DNA of 64,000 nt from positions 2,063,501 through 2,127,500 of the forward strand of contig NZ_CP048000.1 in NCBI RefSeq assembly GCF_009931695.1, written 5' to 3'. Source of the DNA: Anaerocolumna sedimenticola (GTDB lineage: Bacteria; Bacillota; Clostridia; Lachnospirales; Lachnospiraceae). Below, piece by piece: positions 1-8,658 of this stretch. Each line of letters begins with the position of its first letter. Within the stretch, counting starts at the first letter, position 1. The notes below the pieces were generated by a model. That model saw only the letters and a list, made by a program, of their open reading frames with translations. It had not been told where the DNA came from and ran no database searches. The position numbers were made by a program, and so were the translations under genes.

Positions 1-1112
1 ATAAAATGTTATTTACCAGACTCGGCGGTATTCTTATTATTGCTTTAGGTTTGTATCAACTTGGAATATTAGAATTTTCTTTTATGCAGAAAGAGAAAAA
101 AATACATCTTGATTTAACAGAGAAAAAAGTGAATCCTTTGATTGCATTATTACTAGGTTTTACTTTTAGTTTTGCCTGGACTCCCTGTATTGGACCTATT
201 CTTTCTTCCGTACTAATTATGGCATCCGGTGCTAAAACAGCCCTGGCCGGAAACTTCCTGGTACTTGTTTATACAATAGGATTCGTATTGCCTTTTTTAC
301 TGCTTGGCTTATTTACCACCCAGGTATTGGATTTTTTAAAGTCAAAACAGAATCTGTTACGGTATGCCATTAAAGCAGGCGGAATACTGTTACTTATTAT
401 GGGGATCATGACTTTTACCGGGTGGATGAACGGAATATCCGGTTATCTGAACTCCATCAGCAGCAGTCAGCAAAACAAATTCTCGGAGGCGGCAAAAAAT
501 AATGCCGGAAACGATAATCAATCCAATAATACGAACAAATCGGATTCTGCCAATAATACGGCTGATAATGCAAGTAATTCCAATAACAGAGATAATACCG
601 ATACCGGAGACACTTCTAACACACAGGATTCGGAAAATGAGAATACGAAAAATACCATCATTCCTGCCTTTGATTTTACCCTAACCGATCAATACGGCAA
701 TGAGCATACCCTTTCTGATTACAAGGGAAAGGTCGTATTTTTAAATTTCTGGGCTTCCTGGTGTCCGCCCTGTAAGGAAGAACTGCCCCATATCGAGGAG
801 CTTTACCAGGAGTATAGTAAAAATGAAGATGAAGTGATATTTTTAGGTATCACCAATCCAAAGAATGAGGATTATCCTTATAATCAGGATGAAGAAAAGG
901 ATAAGATTATAAGTTTTATGGATAAGAACGGATACACATTTCCCACCCTGTTTGACGAGACGGGGGAAATTCTGCATGATTATTACATTTCGGCATTCCC
1001 GACTACCTTTATGATTGATAAAGAAGGCAATATATATGGTTATGTCCCTGGAATGATGACTAAAGACATGATGAAAAATGTCATTGACCAGACACTTAAA
1101 TCAACGGATTGA
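1..1112 (+). CDS. CcdA-TlpA fusion: thiol transporter domain plus thioredoxin-like domain (5' partial)
   Basis: The frame is already open at the window edge and begins inside a DsbD/CcdA-type membrane domain, so the start and first membrane helices lie upstream. Counting from the ATG at position 6, about four hydrophobic helices (roughly residues 6-24, 44-70, 78-103, 122-142) include a TPCIGP segment matching the conserved cysteine-bearing helix of CcdA. A linker rich in Asn, Ser, Asp and Thr follows (about 160-220), then a TlpA/ResA-like thioredoxin fold with the active site WCPPC at 252-256. Family knowledge says such proteins carry electrons from cytoplasmic thioredoxin across the membrane to reduce extracytoplasmic disulfides. 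The fusion joins the donor and the extracellular reductase in one chain. Its partner is unknown because the upstream context is missing. Confidence 0.9.
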   Translation, partial: KMLFTRLGGILIIALGLYQLGILEFSFMQKEKKIHLDLTEKKVNPLIALLLGFTFSFAWTPCIGPILSSVLIMASGAKTALAGNFLVLVYTIGFVLPFLLLGLFTTQVLDFLKSKQNLLRYAIKAGGILLLIMGIMTFTGWMNGISGYLNSISSSQQNKFSEAAKNNAGNDNQSNNTNKSDSANNTADNASNSNNRDNTDTGDTSNTQDSENENTKNTIIPAFDFTLTDQYGNEHTLSDYKGKVVFLNFWASWCPPCKEELPHIEELYQEYSKNEDEVIFLGITNPKNEDYPYNQDEEKDKIISFMDKNGYTFPTLFDETGEILHDYYISAFPTTFMIDKEGNIYGYVPGMMTKDMMKNVIDQTLKSTD

Positions 1113-1120
1113 CATTTAGT

Positions 1121-1174
1121 ATGATTTGCCCGACAAAAGCCCTCACAAAATTGGGTTTTTGTCGGGCGAATCAT
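1121..1174 (+). terminator. Hairpin terminator, member of a repeated GCCCGACAAAAG palindrome family
   Basis: A near-perfect inverted repeat pairs ATGATTTGCCCGACAAAA with TTTTGTCGGGCGAATCAT nine bases after the ccdA-tlpA stop. The T-run lies within the arm. The same palindrome recurs after aspA at 53564-53664, where the loop has a 47-base insertion. Confidence 0.75.
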
Positions 1175-1334
1175 AGTATTGCAATAGTAATATTTTTATG
1201 GAATTAATGTCATAAGAAGTAATAAATACTATCAGGTGATAGCCTTTCATGCCATGAAGCTTTGTAAAATTAACTTGCTGATTCTCCGGCTATGGAATAA
1301 AATAATATATAAATCGGACAAGGAGTGTATTGGA

Positions 1335-1790
1335 ATGAAAATAGCAGTTGGAAGTGATCATGCAGGTTATGAATTAAAAATAAAACTATTGGATGGAATT
1401 AAAAAATTGGGGCATGAGATAACGGACTTCGGAAGTTTTGACCCGGAACCGGTAGATTTTCCCGACATTGCAAAACTGGTATGTGAAGAAGTTTTGGAGG
1501 GAAAAGCGGAAAGAGGGATCATGTTCTGTGGAACCGGTGTCGGCGCCGGTATAGCCTGCAATAAAGTGCCGGGTATCCGTGCCAGTGTATGCCATGATAT
1601 CTATACGGCACATCAATGTGTTGAACACGATAATGTTCAGATCATGTGCCTGGGTGCACAGATTATCGGACATACTGTGGCTTTGGAATTAATCGACCTG
1701 TTTCTGAAAGCAGAGTTTTCCACCAGCGAAGAATTCAGGCGGAGAGTAAAAAAGCTTGAAATGATGGACGGAAGTTATCATAATGTATGA
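1335..1790 (+). CDS. rpiB: Ribose-5-phosphate isomerase B
   Basis: This 151-residue protein is of the RpiB/LacAB isomerase family and interconverts ribose 5-phosphate and ribulose 5-phosphate. It starts MKIAVGSDHAG, typical of the family, and has the CGTGVGAGIACNK phosphate-binding segment with the active-site cysteine and the VEHDN segment with its histidine. An upstream in-frame ATG at 1236 would add 33 unrelated residues. The ATG at 1335 has AGGAG at 1321-1325 at good spacing and is preferred. It sits just upstream of the ribokinase/ADP-ribosylglycohydrolase module and would feed phosphorylated ribose into the pentose phosphate pathway. An allose or galactose phosphate isomerase role is possible but less likely given the ribokinases nearby. 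Confidence 0.92.
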   Translation: MKIAVGSDHAGYELKIKLLDGIKKLGHEITDFGSFDPEPVDFPDIAKLVCEEVLEGKAERGIMFCGTGVGAGIACNKVPGIRASVCHDIYTAHQCVEHDNVQIMCLGAQIIGHTVALELIDLFLKAEFSTSEEFRRRVKKLEMMDGSYHNV

Positions 1791-1821
1791 TATTGAATAA
1801 TCAATATAGGAGGAACTAAAG

Positions 1822-2016
1822 ATGTTAATTTATATTATTTTGTTCCTGACAGGATGTATATTGGGGATATCATTCATTATCACAGGCATTATCTTCAGAA
1901 ATCGTATGCAGCCCTCAATAATGATATCTATGATATTTTTTGGGATATTTATAACTATAGGGTGCAAAACTATGGCTCTGGCATGTAGTGCTGCTGTTTT
2001 GCCATTAGCAAAATAG
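1822..2016 (+). CDS. Small two-helix membrane protein of unknown function
   Basis: A 64-residue protein follows AGGAGG (1809-1814) at correct spacing, 31 bases after rpiB, so it is probably co-transcribed. It has two hydrophobic segments (about residues 2-24 and 32-60) separated by a short FRNRMQP hinge. I do not recognise a family. The good ribosome binding site and coding-like composition support a real gene. Confidence 0.6.
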   Translation: MLIYIILFLTGCILGISFIITGIIFRNRMQPSIMISMIFFGIFITIGCKTMALACSAAVLPLAK

Positions 2017-2053
2017 CAGTAATGAGAGATAACCTGGATTTTGCCTGCAGTCC

Positions 2054-2080
2054 GAAGCTTGCCTTAGGGCAAGCTTCTTT
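2054..2080 (+). terminator. Hairpin terminator after rpiB and the small membrane gene
   Basis: GAAGCTTGCC pairs with GGCAAGCTTC around a TTAG loop, followed by a short T-run. Because the gene on the other side is convergent, it may act in both directions. Confidence 0.7.
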
Positions 2081-2090
2081 GTAACATGAG

Positions 2091-2113
2091 AAACTAACCT
2101 ATAAGGTTAGTTT
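2091..2113 (-). terminator. Perfect hairpin overlapping the end of the LacI-ribokinase gene
   Basis: AAACTAACCT and AGGTTAGTTT form a perfect stem that includes the stop codon (2107-2109) of the minus-strand fusion gene. It probably works together with the neighbouring hairpin at 2054-2080 to separate the convergent transcripts. Confidence 0.6.
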
Positions 2114-3987
2114 CGTTGTTTACTCATATAAGTCTCAAGTGATATCCGGTCGATCATTGCAGAGGTAACCCCTTCCCTGGTGATACAGAAACCGGCTGCT
2201 CCTGTGGCATACTGAATCGCTTCCGTTATTGGACGGTCTTCCGAAAGATATACGGAAAGAGCGGCAATAAAAGCATCCGCGGCACCGGTAGTATCAACAG
2301 GTGTAAAGGGAAGAGCGGGAAAATGCTTAAATAAATCTTTTGTCCGCAGATAACAGCCATTATGACCGGCTGTCAGAATAACATTTTTTACGCCTTTTTC
2401 GATAAAATATGCGGTTTGTTCTTCCGGTGCGGACAACCCCGGACATAAATAATTAATTTCTTTTTGATTTGGTACAAAATAATCCAACATTTCTAATAAG
2501 TGGTCACTTAAATTGGGAACTGCGGAGGGCTTTAAAATAGTTTCCACATGGTTCGCTTTTGCCAATTCAGCCGCGCGCTCAATTGTTTCTAATGAAATTT
2601 CTGTCTGTATAAGACAAAAACGGGCATTTTTAAAAGAAGCGGTATTTTTGTCTATATCTTCCGGCGTCAGGCGGTTATTCGCAGCAGGGTAAAAGGTAAT
2701 GGTACTTTCCCCGTCTTCCAGTATATGAATAAAAGCCTTCCCGGTATCTGCGTATTCGTCACGGGAAATACCCTGAATATTAACACCGTTTTTCTGTAGA
2801 AAATCTAAAATAACGGTACCCTCGTAATCATTTCCTACTTTTCCGATCAAAAAAATTTCTTTTCCCAGCTTCGCAACACCAACCGCCTGGTTGGCGCCTT
2901 TACCGCCGGGATTAAAAGCACAGTGGTTTGCTTCGATACTCTTACCGACCTGGGGACATTCTTTTACATTGAGATTAATATCCATATGAATACTTCCAAC
3001 TACAACTATGTGTTTGGAACGTATCGTCCTTGGTATATCGATACTCCGGTCATCGATCACAGGTTCCGGAAAATCAAAAAACTCTTTATTATGGTGGAGC
3101 TTTTCCAATTCTTCAATTAAGTAATTGCAAAGGAAACCGCCATAATCATAATAAGGTATCTCCAAGTGGGATAACTTCGGATAAGTCTGCCGGACCGGAA
3201 GATCATCCTGTAAACAAATCAGGGAAAAATCCCGGGGTATCTTTCGGTGCAGCCGGTCTAATTCCTCATAAATAGTAAGGGCGATTTCGCGGCTGGTGCA
3301 AATGGCCGCAGTAAACTCGTTTATTAATAAAGTATCTATTAATTGGGAGTTCACATGGTTAATATACATGGAATCCGAATAAGGAATCATATTCTGAAAT
3401 AAACATTGTTTAAAACCTTCAAAAAATGTATTTTCATGTTTAAACTGATTATCGGTAATATAAGCTATTTTCTGATGTTTCTTTTGAATTAAACTTTCGG
3501 CGGCTAATTCTCCTAATTTGGAAAAATTAATACTTGTTGCGGACATATCAGGTTCGCTATCAATACAAATATAAGGAATATTGTTATCCGCTAATTGTTT
3601 CTGACTTATTTCCGAATTACCGTCAAATTGTTCCCATATGATTCCGTCAACTCTGTTTTTACATAGTGCGGTGATGGACATGAGCTCATCTTCCGGAGAA
3701 GTATTATAAATAAGAGTTACCTGGTAATTTAAAGACTTTGCCGCATCAATCACACCGTTAATTAATGAAAAGTTGGCCGATGATTCCTTTAATACCACGG
3801 CGATACAAAAGGTCTTAGCCTGACTTGCATTTTTTACAAAGGAATAGGGAGAATAATTATAATCTTTTACTATTTTTAACACACGGTTTCTTGTATCGAC
3901 ATTAATATTTTCATCTTTCCCATTTACGATCTTAGAAACGGTGGATACGGAAACACCGGCTAATTTCGCTATTTCTTTAATTGTCAT
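2107..3987 (-). CDS. LacI-family transcription regulator fused to a ribokinase
   Basis: This 626-residue protein is a fusion. Residues 1-47 form a LacI helix-turn-helix (IKEIAKLAGVSVSTVSKIVNG). Residues about 60-320 form a periplasmic-binding-protein-like ligand domain. Residues about 328-620 form a complete PfkB ribokinase with VVVGSIHMD, NPGGKGANQA and DTTGAADAF (565-573), whose last Asp (571) is the expected catalytic base. The usual GAGD anion-hole motif reads GAAD, which may alter catalysis. It starts at ATG 3987 behind GGAGGG and is transcribed divergently from the ribokinase/ABC transporter operon, which it probably represses until a ribose-type ligand appears. A separate full ribokinase is encoded next door, so this kinase half may be catalytic, sensory or both. 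Confidence 0.93.
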   Translation of the reverse strand: MTIKEIAKLAGVSVSTVSKIVNGKDENINVDTRNRVLKIVKDYNYSPYSFVKNASQAKTFCIAVVLKESSANFSLINGVIDAAKSLNYQVTLIYNTSPEDELMSITALCKNRVDGIIWEQFDGNSEISQKQLADNNIPYICIDSEPDMSATSINFSKLGELAAESLIQKKHQKIAYITDNQFKHENTFFEGFKQCLFQNMIPYSDSMYINHVNSQLIDTLLINEFTAAICTSREIALTIYEELDRLHRKIPRDFSLICLQDDLPVRQTYPKLSHLEIPYYDYGGFLCNYLIEELEKLHHNKEFFDFPEPVIDDRSIDIPRTIRSKHIVVVGSIHMDINLNVKECPQVGKSIEANHCAFNPGGKGANQAVGVAKLGKEIFLIGKVGNDYEGTVILDFLQKNGVNIQGISRDEYADTGKAFIHILEDGESTITFYPAANNRLTPEDIDKNTASFKNARFCLIQTEISLETIERAAELAKANHVETILKPSAVPNLSDHLLEMLDYFVPNQKEINYLCPGLSAPEEQTAYFIEKGVKNVILTAGHNGCYLRTKDLFKHFPALPFTPVDTTGAADAFIAALSVYLSEDRPITEAIQYATGAAGFCITREGVTSAMIDRISLETYMSKQRN

Positions 3988-4022
3988 ATCAACCCTCCAA
4001 TATTCCCCATAGAATCATAAAC

Positions 4023-4051
4023 ATTATCATATATCATTCTTTAAAAGTCAA
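4023..4051 (-). promoter_or_regulatory. Sigma-A promoter of the LacI-ribokinase gene
   Basis: On the minus strand TTGACT is followed by 17 bases and GATAAT, about 35 bases upstream of the start codon. Confidence 0.6.
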
Positions 4052-4163
4052 TAGTAAAAAACAAAGAGGAAGTTGGTTATTGTTCACGGAACTGCTTCTT
4101 TTTGCAGGGGAGTGAACAGTAGCGGAAGTTGAGCCAAGTTATAAAAATAGTTTACAAATATTA

Positions 4164-4192
4164 TTGACAAGATAAATTATATGAGTTAATAT
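4164..4192 (+). promoter_or_regulatory. Sigma-A promoter of the ribose/riboside operon
   Basis: TTGACA, a 17-base spacer and TAATAT form a strong promoter upstream of the ribokinase gene, facing away from the LacI-ribokinase promoter. Confidence 0.75.
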
Positions 4193-4231
4193 GTATATGA
4201 AAATAGTTTAAGAAAATGATTTCATATACAT
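4191..4231 (+). promoter_or_regulatory. Perfect 12-base dyad at the operon transcription start, candidate operator
   Basis: ATGTATATGAAA (4191-4202) is repeated inverted as TTTCATATACAT (4220-4231). It overlaps the -10 box and expected transcription start, where a LacI-type repressor would block initiation. The 17-base gap also permits an RNA hairpin in the leader, so the operator role is inferred. Confidence 0.45.
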
Positions 4232-4265
4232 AATTCATAAAATGAAAAATGATGCGAGGTTAAGG

Positions 4266-5189
4266 ATGAAAGAAAAAATACTGATAATTGGAAGCCTTAA
4301 TATGGATATTGTGGTCTCATTAAAAAATATGCCAGGCCTTGGAGAAACCGTTTCCGGATATTCCCTTACTTATATTCCCGGTGGCAAAGGCGCCAATCAG
4401 GCTTATGCAGCCGGAAAACTATCGGGTGATGTTTCAATGCTGGGATGTGTGGGCAATGATGAATTCGGCAGGATACAACTAGCAAACTTAAAAAAGGCAG
4501 GGGTGAATATAACAAAATTAAAGGTATCGGATAAAAATCCCACAGGAACGGCTATTATTTATGTCAACGAGATGGGGGATAACAGCATCGTTATTATTTC
4601 CGGAGCAAATGGGGAATGTGATGTGGAATATTTAAAAGAAAACGATGACTTATTCAGGTGGTGCGATTATGTAATCCTTCAAATGGAAATACCATATGAA
4701 TCGGTTCTGTATAGTATCAAGAGAGCGAACCGGTTGGAAAAAAAGATTATCTTAAATCCTGCACCGGCACCGGAGGAACTGCCGGATGACATATTAAAAA
4801 TGTTGGAATACATTACTCCAAACGAAACGGAATTAATGAAATTAACAGATTGCGAATGTAAGAACCTGGAGGATTACATAAAAGCGTCAAGAAAGCTCTT
4901 AAAAAGAGGTGCCAAAAATGTCCTGGTAACCTTAGGAGAGCAGGGAGCCTTGCTGGTAAATGAAAAAACGGAAAAAGTTTATCCGGCCAGAAAAGTGGAA
5001 AGTGTGGATACAACTGCCGCCGGAGATTGCTTTAATGCCGCACTGACAGTGGGACTGGCAGATAACATGGATGAAGAAGAAGCAATCTTTTTTGCAAATA
5101 TATCTTCTTCTGTTGCGGTAACCAGAAAAGGTGCACAAAGTTCCCTGCCGGACCGAACGGAAATCGATAGGGTTATTCGCAATTTATAA
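4266..5189 (+). CDS. rbsK: Ribokinase (PfkB family)
   Basis: It phosphorylates D-ribose to ribose 5-phosphate with ATP. The 307-residue protein has IIGSLNMD at the start, PGGKGANQA, NPAPAP, and DTTAAGDCF, whose Asp (about residue 254) is the catalytic base. An ATG at 4242 is in frame but has no ribosome binding site. The ATG at 4266 follows GAGG (4256-4259) and gives the normal family start MKEKILIIGS. It is the first gene of the operon with the ABC transporter and ADP-ribosylglycohydrolase-family genes. Strict ribose specificity is an inference from its sequence type. Confidence 0.88.
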   Translation: MKEKILIIGSLNMDIVVSLKNMPGLGETVSGYSLTYIPGGKGANQAYAAGKLSGDVSMLGCVGNDEFGRIQLANLKKAGVNITKLKVSDKNPTGTAIIYVNEMGDNSIVIISGANGECDVEYLKENDDLFRWCDYVILQMEIPYESVLYSIKRANRLEKKIILNPAPAPEELPDDILKMLEYITPNETELMKLTDCECKNLEDYIKASRKLLKRGAKNVLVTLGEQGALLVNEKTEKVYPARKVESVDTTAAGDCFNAALTVGLADNMDEEEAIFFANISSSVAVTRKGAQSSLPDRTEIDRVIRNL

Positions 5190-5289
5190 ACGGAAAATTA
5201 TGTTGTTTCATCGATTATGGATACATATCATAAAGCCAACAAATGTAATTCATAATCTTCATTAAAAAATAAAAAGGAGGAATTAAAAA

Positions 5290-6678
5290 ATGAAAAAGAT
5301 GAAAAAATGGGTTTCTGTATTATTATCTGCAGCACTGGTTTTATCGTTGGTTGGCTGTGGAGGTAAATCAGAATCGGCGCAAACAGGAAATAGTGGCGGG
5401 GAAAAAGCTTCAGGTGAGGCTAAGTCAGATAATGCAAAATCAGGTGAAAAGCCTAAAATTGTAATATCATGTTATCCAGCTGATGAGGCTGGTACGCAGC
5501 TTCGTGATGAATATTATACGAAACCGATCCAGGCTGCATTTCCAGACTATGACATATCTGTTGAAGTATTTAATGACAGACAAAGCTTACAGGTACAGGT
5601 AGCCGGCGGTGGTGGTCCTGACATTCTGGATCTGGATGGATTATCAGACGTTGTTGAATTTGCAAGAGCAGACAGAATTGTAGCTTTGGATGATTATGCA
5701 TCGAAATACGGTTGGAACAATATGTTCTATGACTGGGCATATAACAGCAGTTTCTATGATAAAAAGCTGTATTCATTACCAACAGGGTATGAGAGTATGG
5801 TAATTTATTATAACAATGATGTATTTAATGAACATGGATGGAAAATTCCTACTACTATATCAGAAGCGGAACCACTTATGGAAGATATGGTAAAAAATGA
5901 TGTTATCCCGTTTTCTTTTGGTAATTCCAATTATGTAGGTGCTGTTGACTGGCTGTATTCCACGTTTATGAGCGGATTTTCGGGACCTGAAGTATTAAAG
6001 AGTGCACTGGAGGGTAAAACGCCAATGACGGATGAATCAGTTGCGGGAGGTATTCAGTTAATGGCAGACTGGTGGCAGAAAGGTTACATAGGAGATAAAG
6101 CATCCCAATCTATTACAGGTGATGATATGATAGCATTATTTGCCCAGGGAAAAGCTGCTATGATGATTAATGGAACATGGGCAGCTTCCAGCTTAATTTC
6201 TTCTTATCCTGATTGTAATTGGAGCTGTGCAACACCTTTTGAGATGAAAGAGGGAGTGGGACCGGTATTACCAATCGCCAGCTCAGGCGGATATGCAATT
6301 AATACAAATTCTAAGAACCCGGACGTATGTGCGGAAATACTTAATTATTTATTTACTGATATGGATCGTATGGAAAAAGGGGTTGTTGAAGCAAGTTATT
6401 GTCCTTATCCCGTAAAGGAATTTTCTATTAAGCAATGTGAAGGCAAGGGCATGGATGAAAGATTATATAATATTTATGTAACCATGGAAGAAGCAATGGC
6501 AGCTGGTAATGTTGGTTATTGTTCCTGGACATTTTTCCCTGCAGATGCGCGGGCATATATGAATGAAAATACAGATGCACTCTTCCTTGGAAGCCTGTCA
6601 GTAGAAGATTATATGACTAAAGTGCAGGAATTTGTAGATGCAGCAGTAGCAGATGGAACTGCACCGACGGTGCCCTAA
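5290..6678 (+). CDS. Sugar ABC transporter substrate-binding lipoprotein (family 1)
   Basis: This 462-residue extracytoplasmic solute-binding protein has a lipoprotein signal peptide with the lipobox LVGC (Cys 23), followed by a Gly/Ser/Lys linker. The mature part is like the MalE/UgpB cluster (features such as GGGPDILDLD, the YNNDVF segment and FAQGKAAMMINGTW). It starts behind AAGGAGG (5274-5280), 100 bases after the ribokinase. With the two permeases downstream it forms an importer. No ATPase is encoded here, so a shared MsmK/UgpC-type ATPase elsewhere is expected. Its sugar ligand cannot be read from sequence. The operon suggests a ribosyl compound. Confidence 0.92.
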   Translation: MKKMKKWVSVLLSAALVLSLVGCGGKSESAQTGNSGGEKASGEAKSDNAKSGEKPKIVISCYPADEAGTQLRDEYYTKPIQAAFPDYDISVEVFNDRQSLQVQVAGGGGPDILDLDGLSDVVEFARADRIVALDDYASKYGWNNMFYDWAYNSSFYDKKLYSLPTGYESMVIYYNNDVFNEHGWKIPTTISEAEPLMEDMVKNDVIPFSFGNSNYVGAVDWLYSTFMSGFSGPEVLKSALEGKTPMTDESVAGGIQLMADWWQKGYIGDKASQSITGDDMIALFAQGKAAMMINGTWAASSLISSYPDCNWSCATPFEMKEGVGPVLPIASSGGYAINTNSKNPDVCAEILNYLFTDMDRMEKGVVEASYCPYPVKEFSIKQCEGKGMDERLYNIYVTMEEAMAAGNVGYCSWTFFPADARAYMNENTDALFLGSLSVEDYMTKVQEFVDAAVADGTAPTVP

Positions 6679-6701
6679 TGCTGTGAAGTAATTAAATAAT
6701 T

Positions 6702-6804
6702 ACAAACGAATGGGACTGTTGCAAAATCTTTATGATATTAAACCTGTATAAGGAATATGTCTTGTAGGTCTATATTCAGAAAATTTTACAGCAGTCTCGT
6801 TTGT
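6702..6804 (+). repeat. Long imperfect hairpin between binding-protein and permease genes
   Basis: ACAAACGA at 6702 pairs with TCGTTTGT at 6797-6804, extended inward by GACTGTTG/CAGCAGTC-type complementarity and AAAAT/ATTTT. Such hairpins after a binding-protein gene commonly protect its mRNA or lower downstream expression. That role is inferred. Confidence 0.6.
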
Positions 6805-6873
6805 TAACGTTAGATGACAACCCGGAGCAGATTTTTGTATTACTACTTTAGAAGGGGAAAGTGATAAAGAACT

Positions 6874-7755
6874 ATGAGAAAGAAGAGTTATGTACCTTAT
6901 TTATTTATCTTACCGGCTTTTATTATACATTTTTGTATTGTATCACTGCCATCTTTAAGTACTTTAGCCATGTCATTATTTGATTGGAACGGTATCGGCA
7001 ATGCTACTTTTATTGGACTGGATAATTTCACTGAAATTTTTACAGAGGATACTGTTGTTAAGATAGCTATTATAAATAATTTAAAGTGGCTGGTAATATT
7101 TATAACAGTCCCTATCATAATCGGTTTTATTGTTTCTATTATAGTGAGCAGAATCAAAAAAGGACAGATGTTTTATCGGGTGGTATATTTTATCCCATAT
7201 GTTATTTCCGCAGCGGTTGCCGGTAAAATATTCACAGCATATATGAATCCCTATTACGGCATCAATTTATTTTTGGATAAAGCAGGGTTAACTTCATTAG
7301 CCGATACCTTATGGCTGGGCAATCCCAAAATAGCACTATACTCCGTAGCTTTTGTAGACAACTGGCACTGGTGGGGATTTGTTATGGTTCTTTTCCTGGG
7401 GGCATTACAGCAGGTGGATCCTGTGTTGTATGAAGCTGCCAGAGTTGACGGAGCAAACCGCTTCCAGGAATTACTGCATGTATCCATTCCCGGAATTAAG
7501 GCAACCATAGCGTTTGTTTTAATTATGACTGTTATGTGGTCATTTTTAACCTTTGATTATGTATATGTTATGACCAATGGCGGACCGGCTAATTCCACAG
7601 AGATTTTAGCCACCTGGATTTATAAGAATGCATTTACCAAATATAGGGCAGGATATGCAAATGCTCTGTGTGTTGTACAAAGCGGTATTTGTCTTATTTT
7701 CTATTTTATTCAGAGGTATATAAGCAAAAAAGGGGGCATGGAAGATGAAGAGTAA
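6874..7755 (+). CDS. Sugar ABC transporter permease, MalF/UgpA type
   Basis: This 293-residue membrane protein has about six transmembrane helices and the permease-ATPase coupling motif EAARVDGANRFQELLHVSIP. That is the BPD-transp-1 signature for carbohydrate importers of the CUT1 class. The best candidate ribosome binding site (AAGGGG, 6852-6857) is unusually far from the ATG, so translation may be modest or the start slightly different. It overlaps the next permease by 11 bases. Confidence 0.92.
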   Translation: MRKKSYVPYLFILPAFIIHFCIVSLPSLSTLAMSLFDWNGIGNATFIGLDNFTEIFTEDTVVKIAIINNLKWLVIFITVPIIIGFIVSIIVSRIKKGQMFYRVVYFIPYVISAAVAGKIFTAYMNPYYGINLFLDKAGLTSLADTLWLGNPKIALYSVAFVDNWHWWGFVMVLFLGALQQVDPVLYEAARVDGANRFQELLHVSIPGIKATIAFVLIMTVMWSFLTFDYVYVMTNGGPANSTEILATWIYKNAFTKYRAGYANALCVVQSGICLIFYFIQRYISKKGGMEDEE

Positions 7756-8587
7756 GAAGAAAATTAAACAGAATATAATGGAGGGTCTCAAGTATATTTT
7801 TCTCACACTGATGCTTGTCTTTTCCGCATATCCTTTGCTTCAGGTTCTGATTAACTCCTTTAAAACGGATGCTGATGTAAAAACCATGCCGATTGGTTTA
7901 CCGCCAAAATGGGTGTTTAATAACTATAAGGATGCATGGGAAATCGGTGGATATGCAAGGGCTTATTTTAATAGTTTCCTGATAGGGGGATGTACTATTA
8001 TTATTGTTTTGACTGTAGTTGGCCTGGGTGCTTATTCTTTAAGTAAACTGCATTTTAAACTAAGAGGTTTTTTTACGGCATATTTCTTTGTAGCAATTTC
8101 CCTGCCTGGTTTTTTATACATAGTTCCTGATTATTTCTGTATGAATAAGCTGGGACTATTAGATACTAGATTTAGTCTGGTTATTGTATATACTGCGATG
8201 CAGATTCCGTTTAATATGCTTTTACTTCGCACTTTTCTTGGCGGAATCCCGAGAGAACTGGAAGAAGCGGCTAAAATTGACGGATGCAGTGAATTAAGCA
8301 GTTTGCTTAAAATCACATTCCCGATTGCCAAACCTATGTTTTTAACGGTAGCATTGCTGGTATTCGTAAATACCTGGAATGAGTATCTATGGTCAAATAC
8401 CTTTATTATAACGGATGAATTAAAAACCGTGGCTACAAGATTTATTAAGTTTACCGGAGAATATTCTTCCAATATGGCCAGAATTTATACTGCGAGTGTG
8501 ATTTCAATAATGCCGGTTATATTACTTTACTTTATATTCAGTAATAAATTTATTGAGGGAATGACGAGCGGAAGTGTAAAAGGATAA
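7745..8587 (+). CDS. Sugar ABC transporter permease, MalG/UgpE type
   Basis: This 280-residue second permease of the CUT1 importer overlaps the first by 11 bases, indicating translational coupling. It has about six transmembrane helices, the coupling loop EEAAKIDGCSELSSLLKITFP, and ends in GMTSGSVKG, a tail typical of MalG-like proteins. Confidence 0.93.
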   Translation: MKSKKKIKQNIMEGLKYIFLTLMLVFSAYPLLQVLINSFKTDADVKTMPIGLPPKWVFNNYKDAWEIGGYARAYFNSFLIGGCTIIIVLTVVGLGAYSLSKLHFKLRGFFTAYFFVAISLPGFLYIVPDYFCMNKLGLLDTRFSLVIVYTAMQIPFNMLLLRTFLGGIPRELEEAAKIDGCSELSSLLKITFPIAKPMFLTVALLVFVNTWNEYLWSNTFIITDELKTVATRFIKFTGEYSSNMARIYTASVISIMPVILLYFIFSNKFIEGMTSGSVKG

Positions 8588-8658
8588 AAGGAAAGAACCG
8601 ATATTTAAATTAAGGTATGACCGGAAAGAGATTATATTTAGTGTAAAGGAGAACTGAC

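Noticed and set aside
502..684. Open frame inside the ccdA-tlpA gene
   Set aside because: It is a shadow of the low-complexity linker in another frame.
1236..1334. Extended N terminus for rpiB
   Set aside because: The extra 33 residues do not match the family and a good ribosome binding site precedes ATG 1335.
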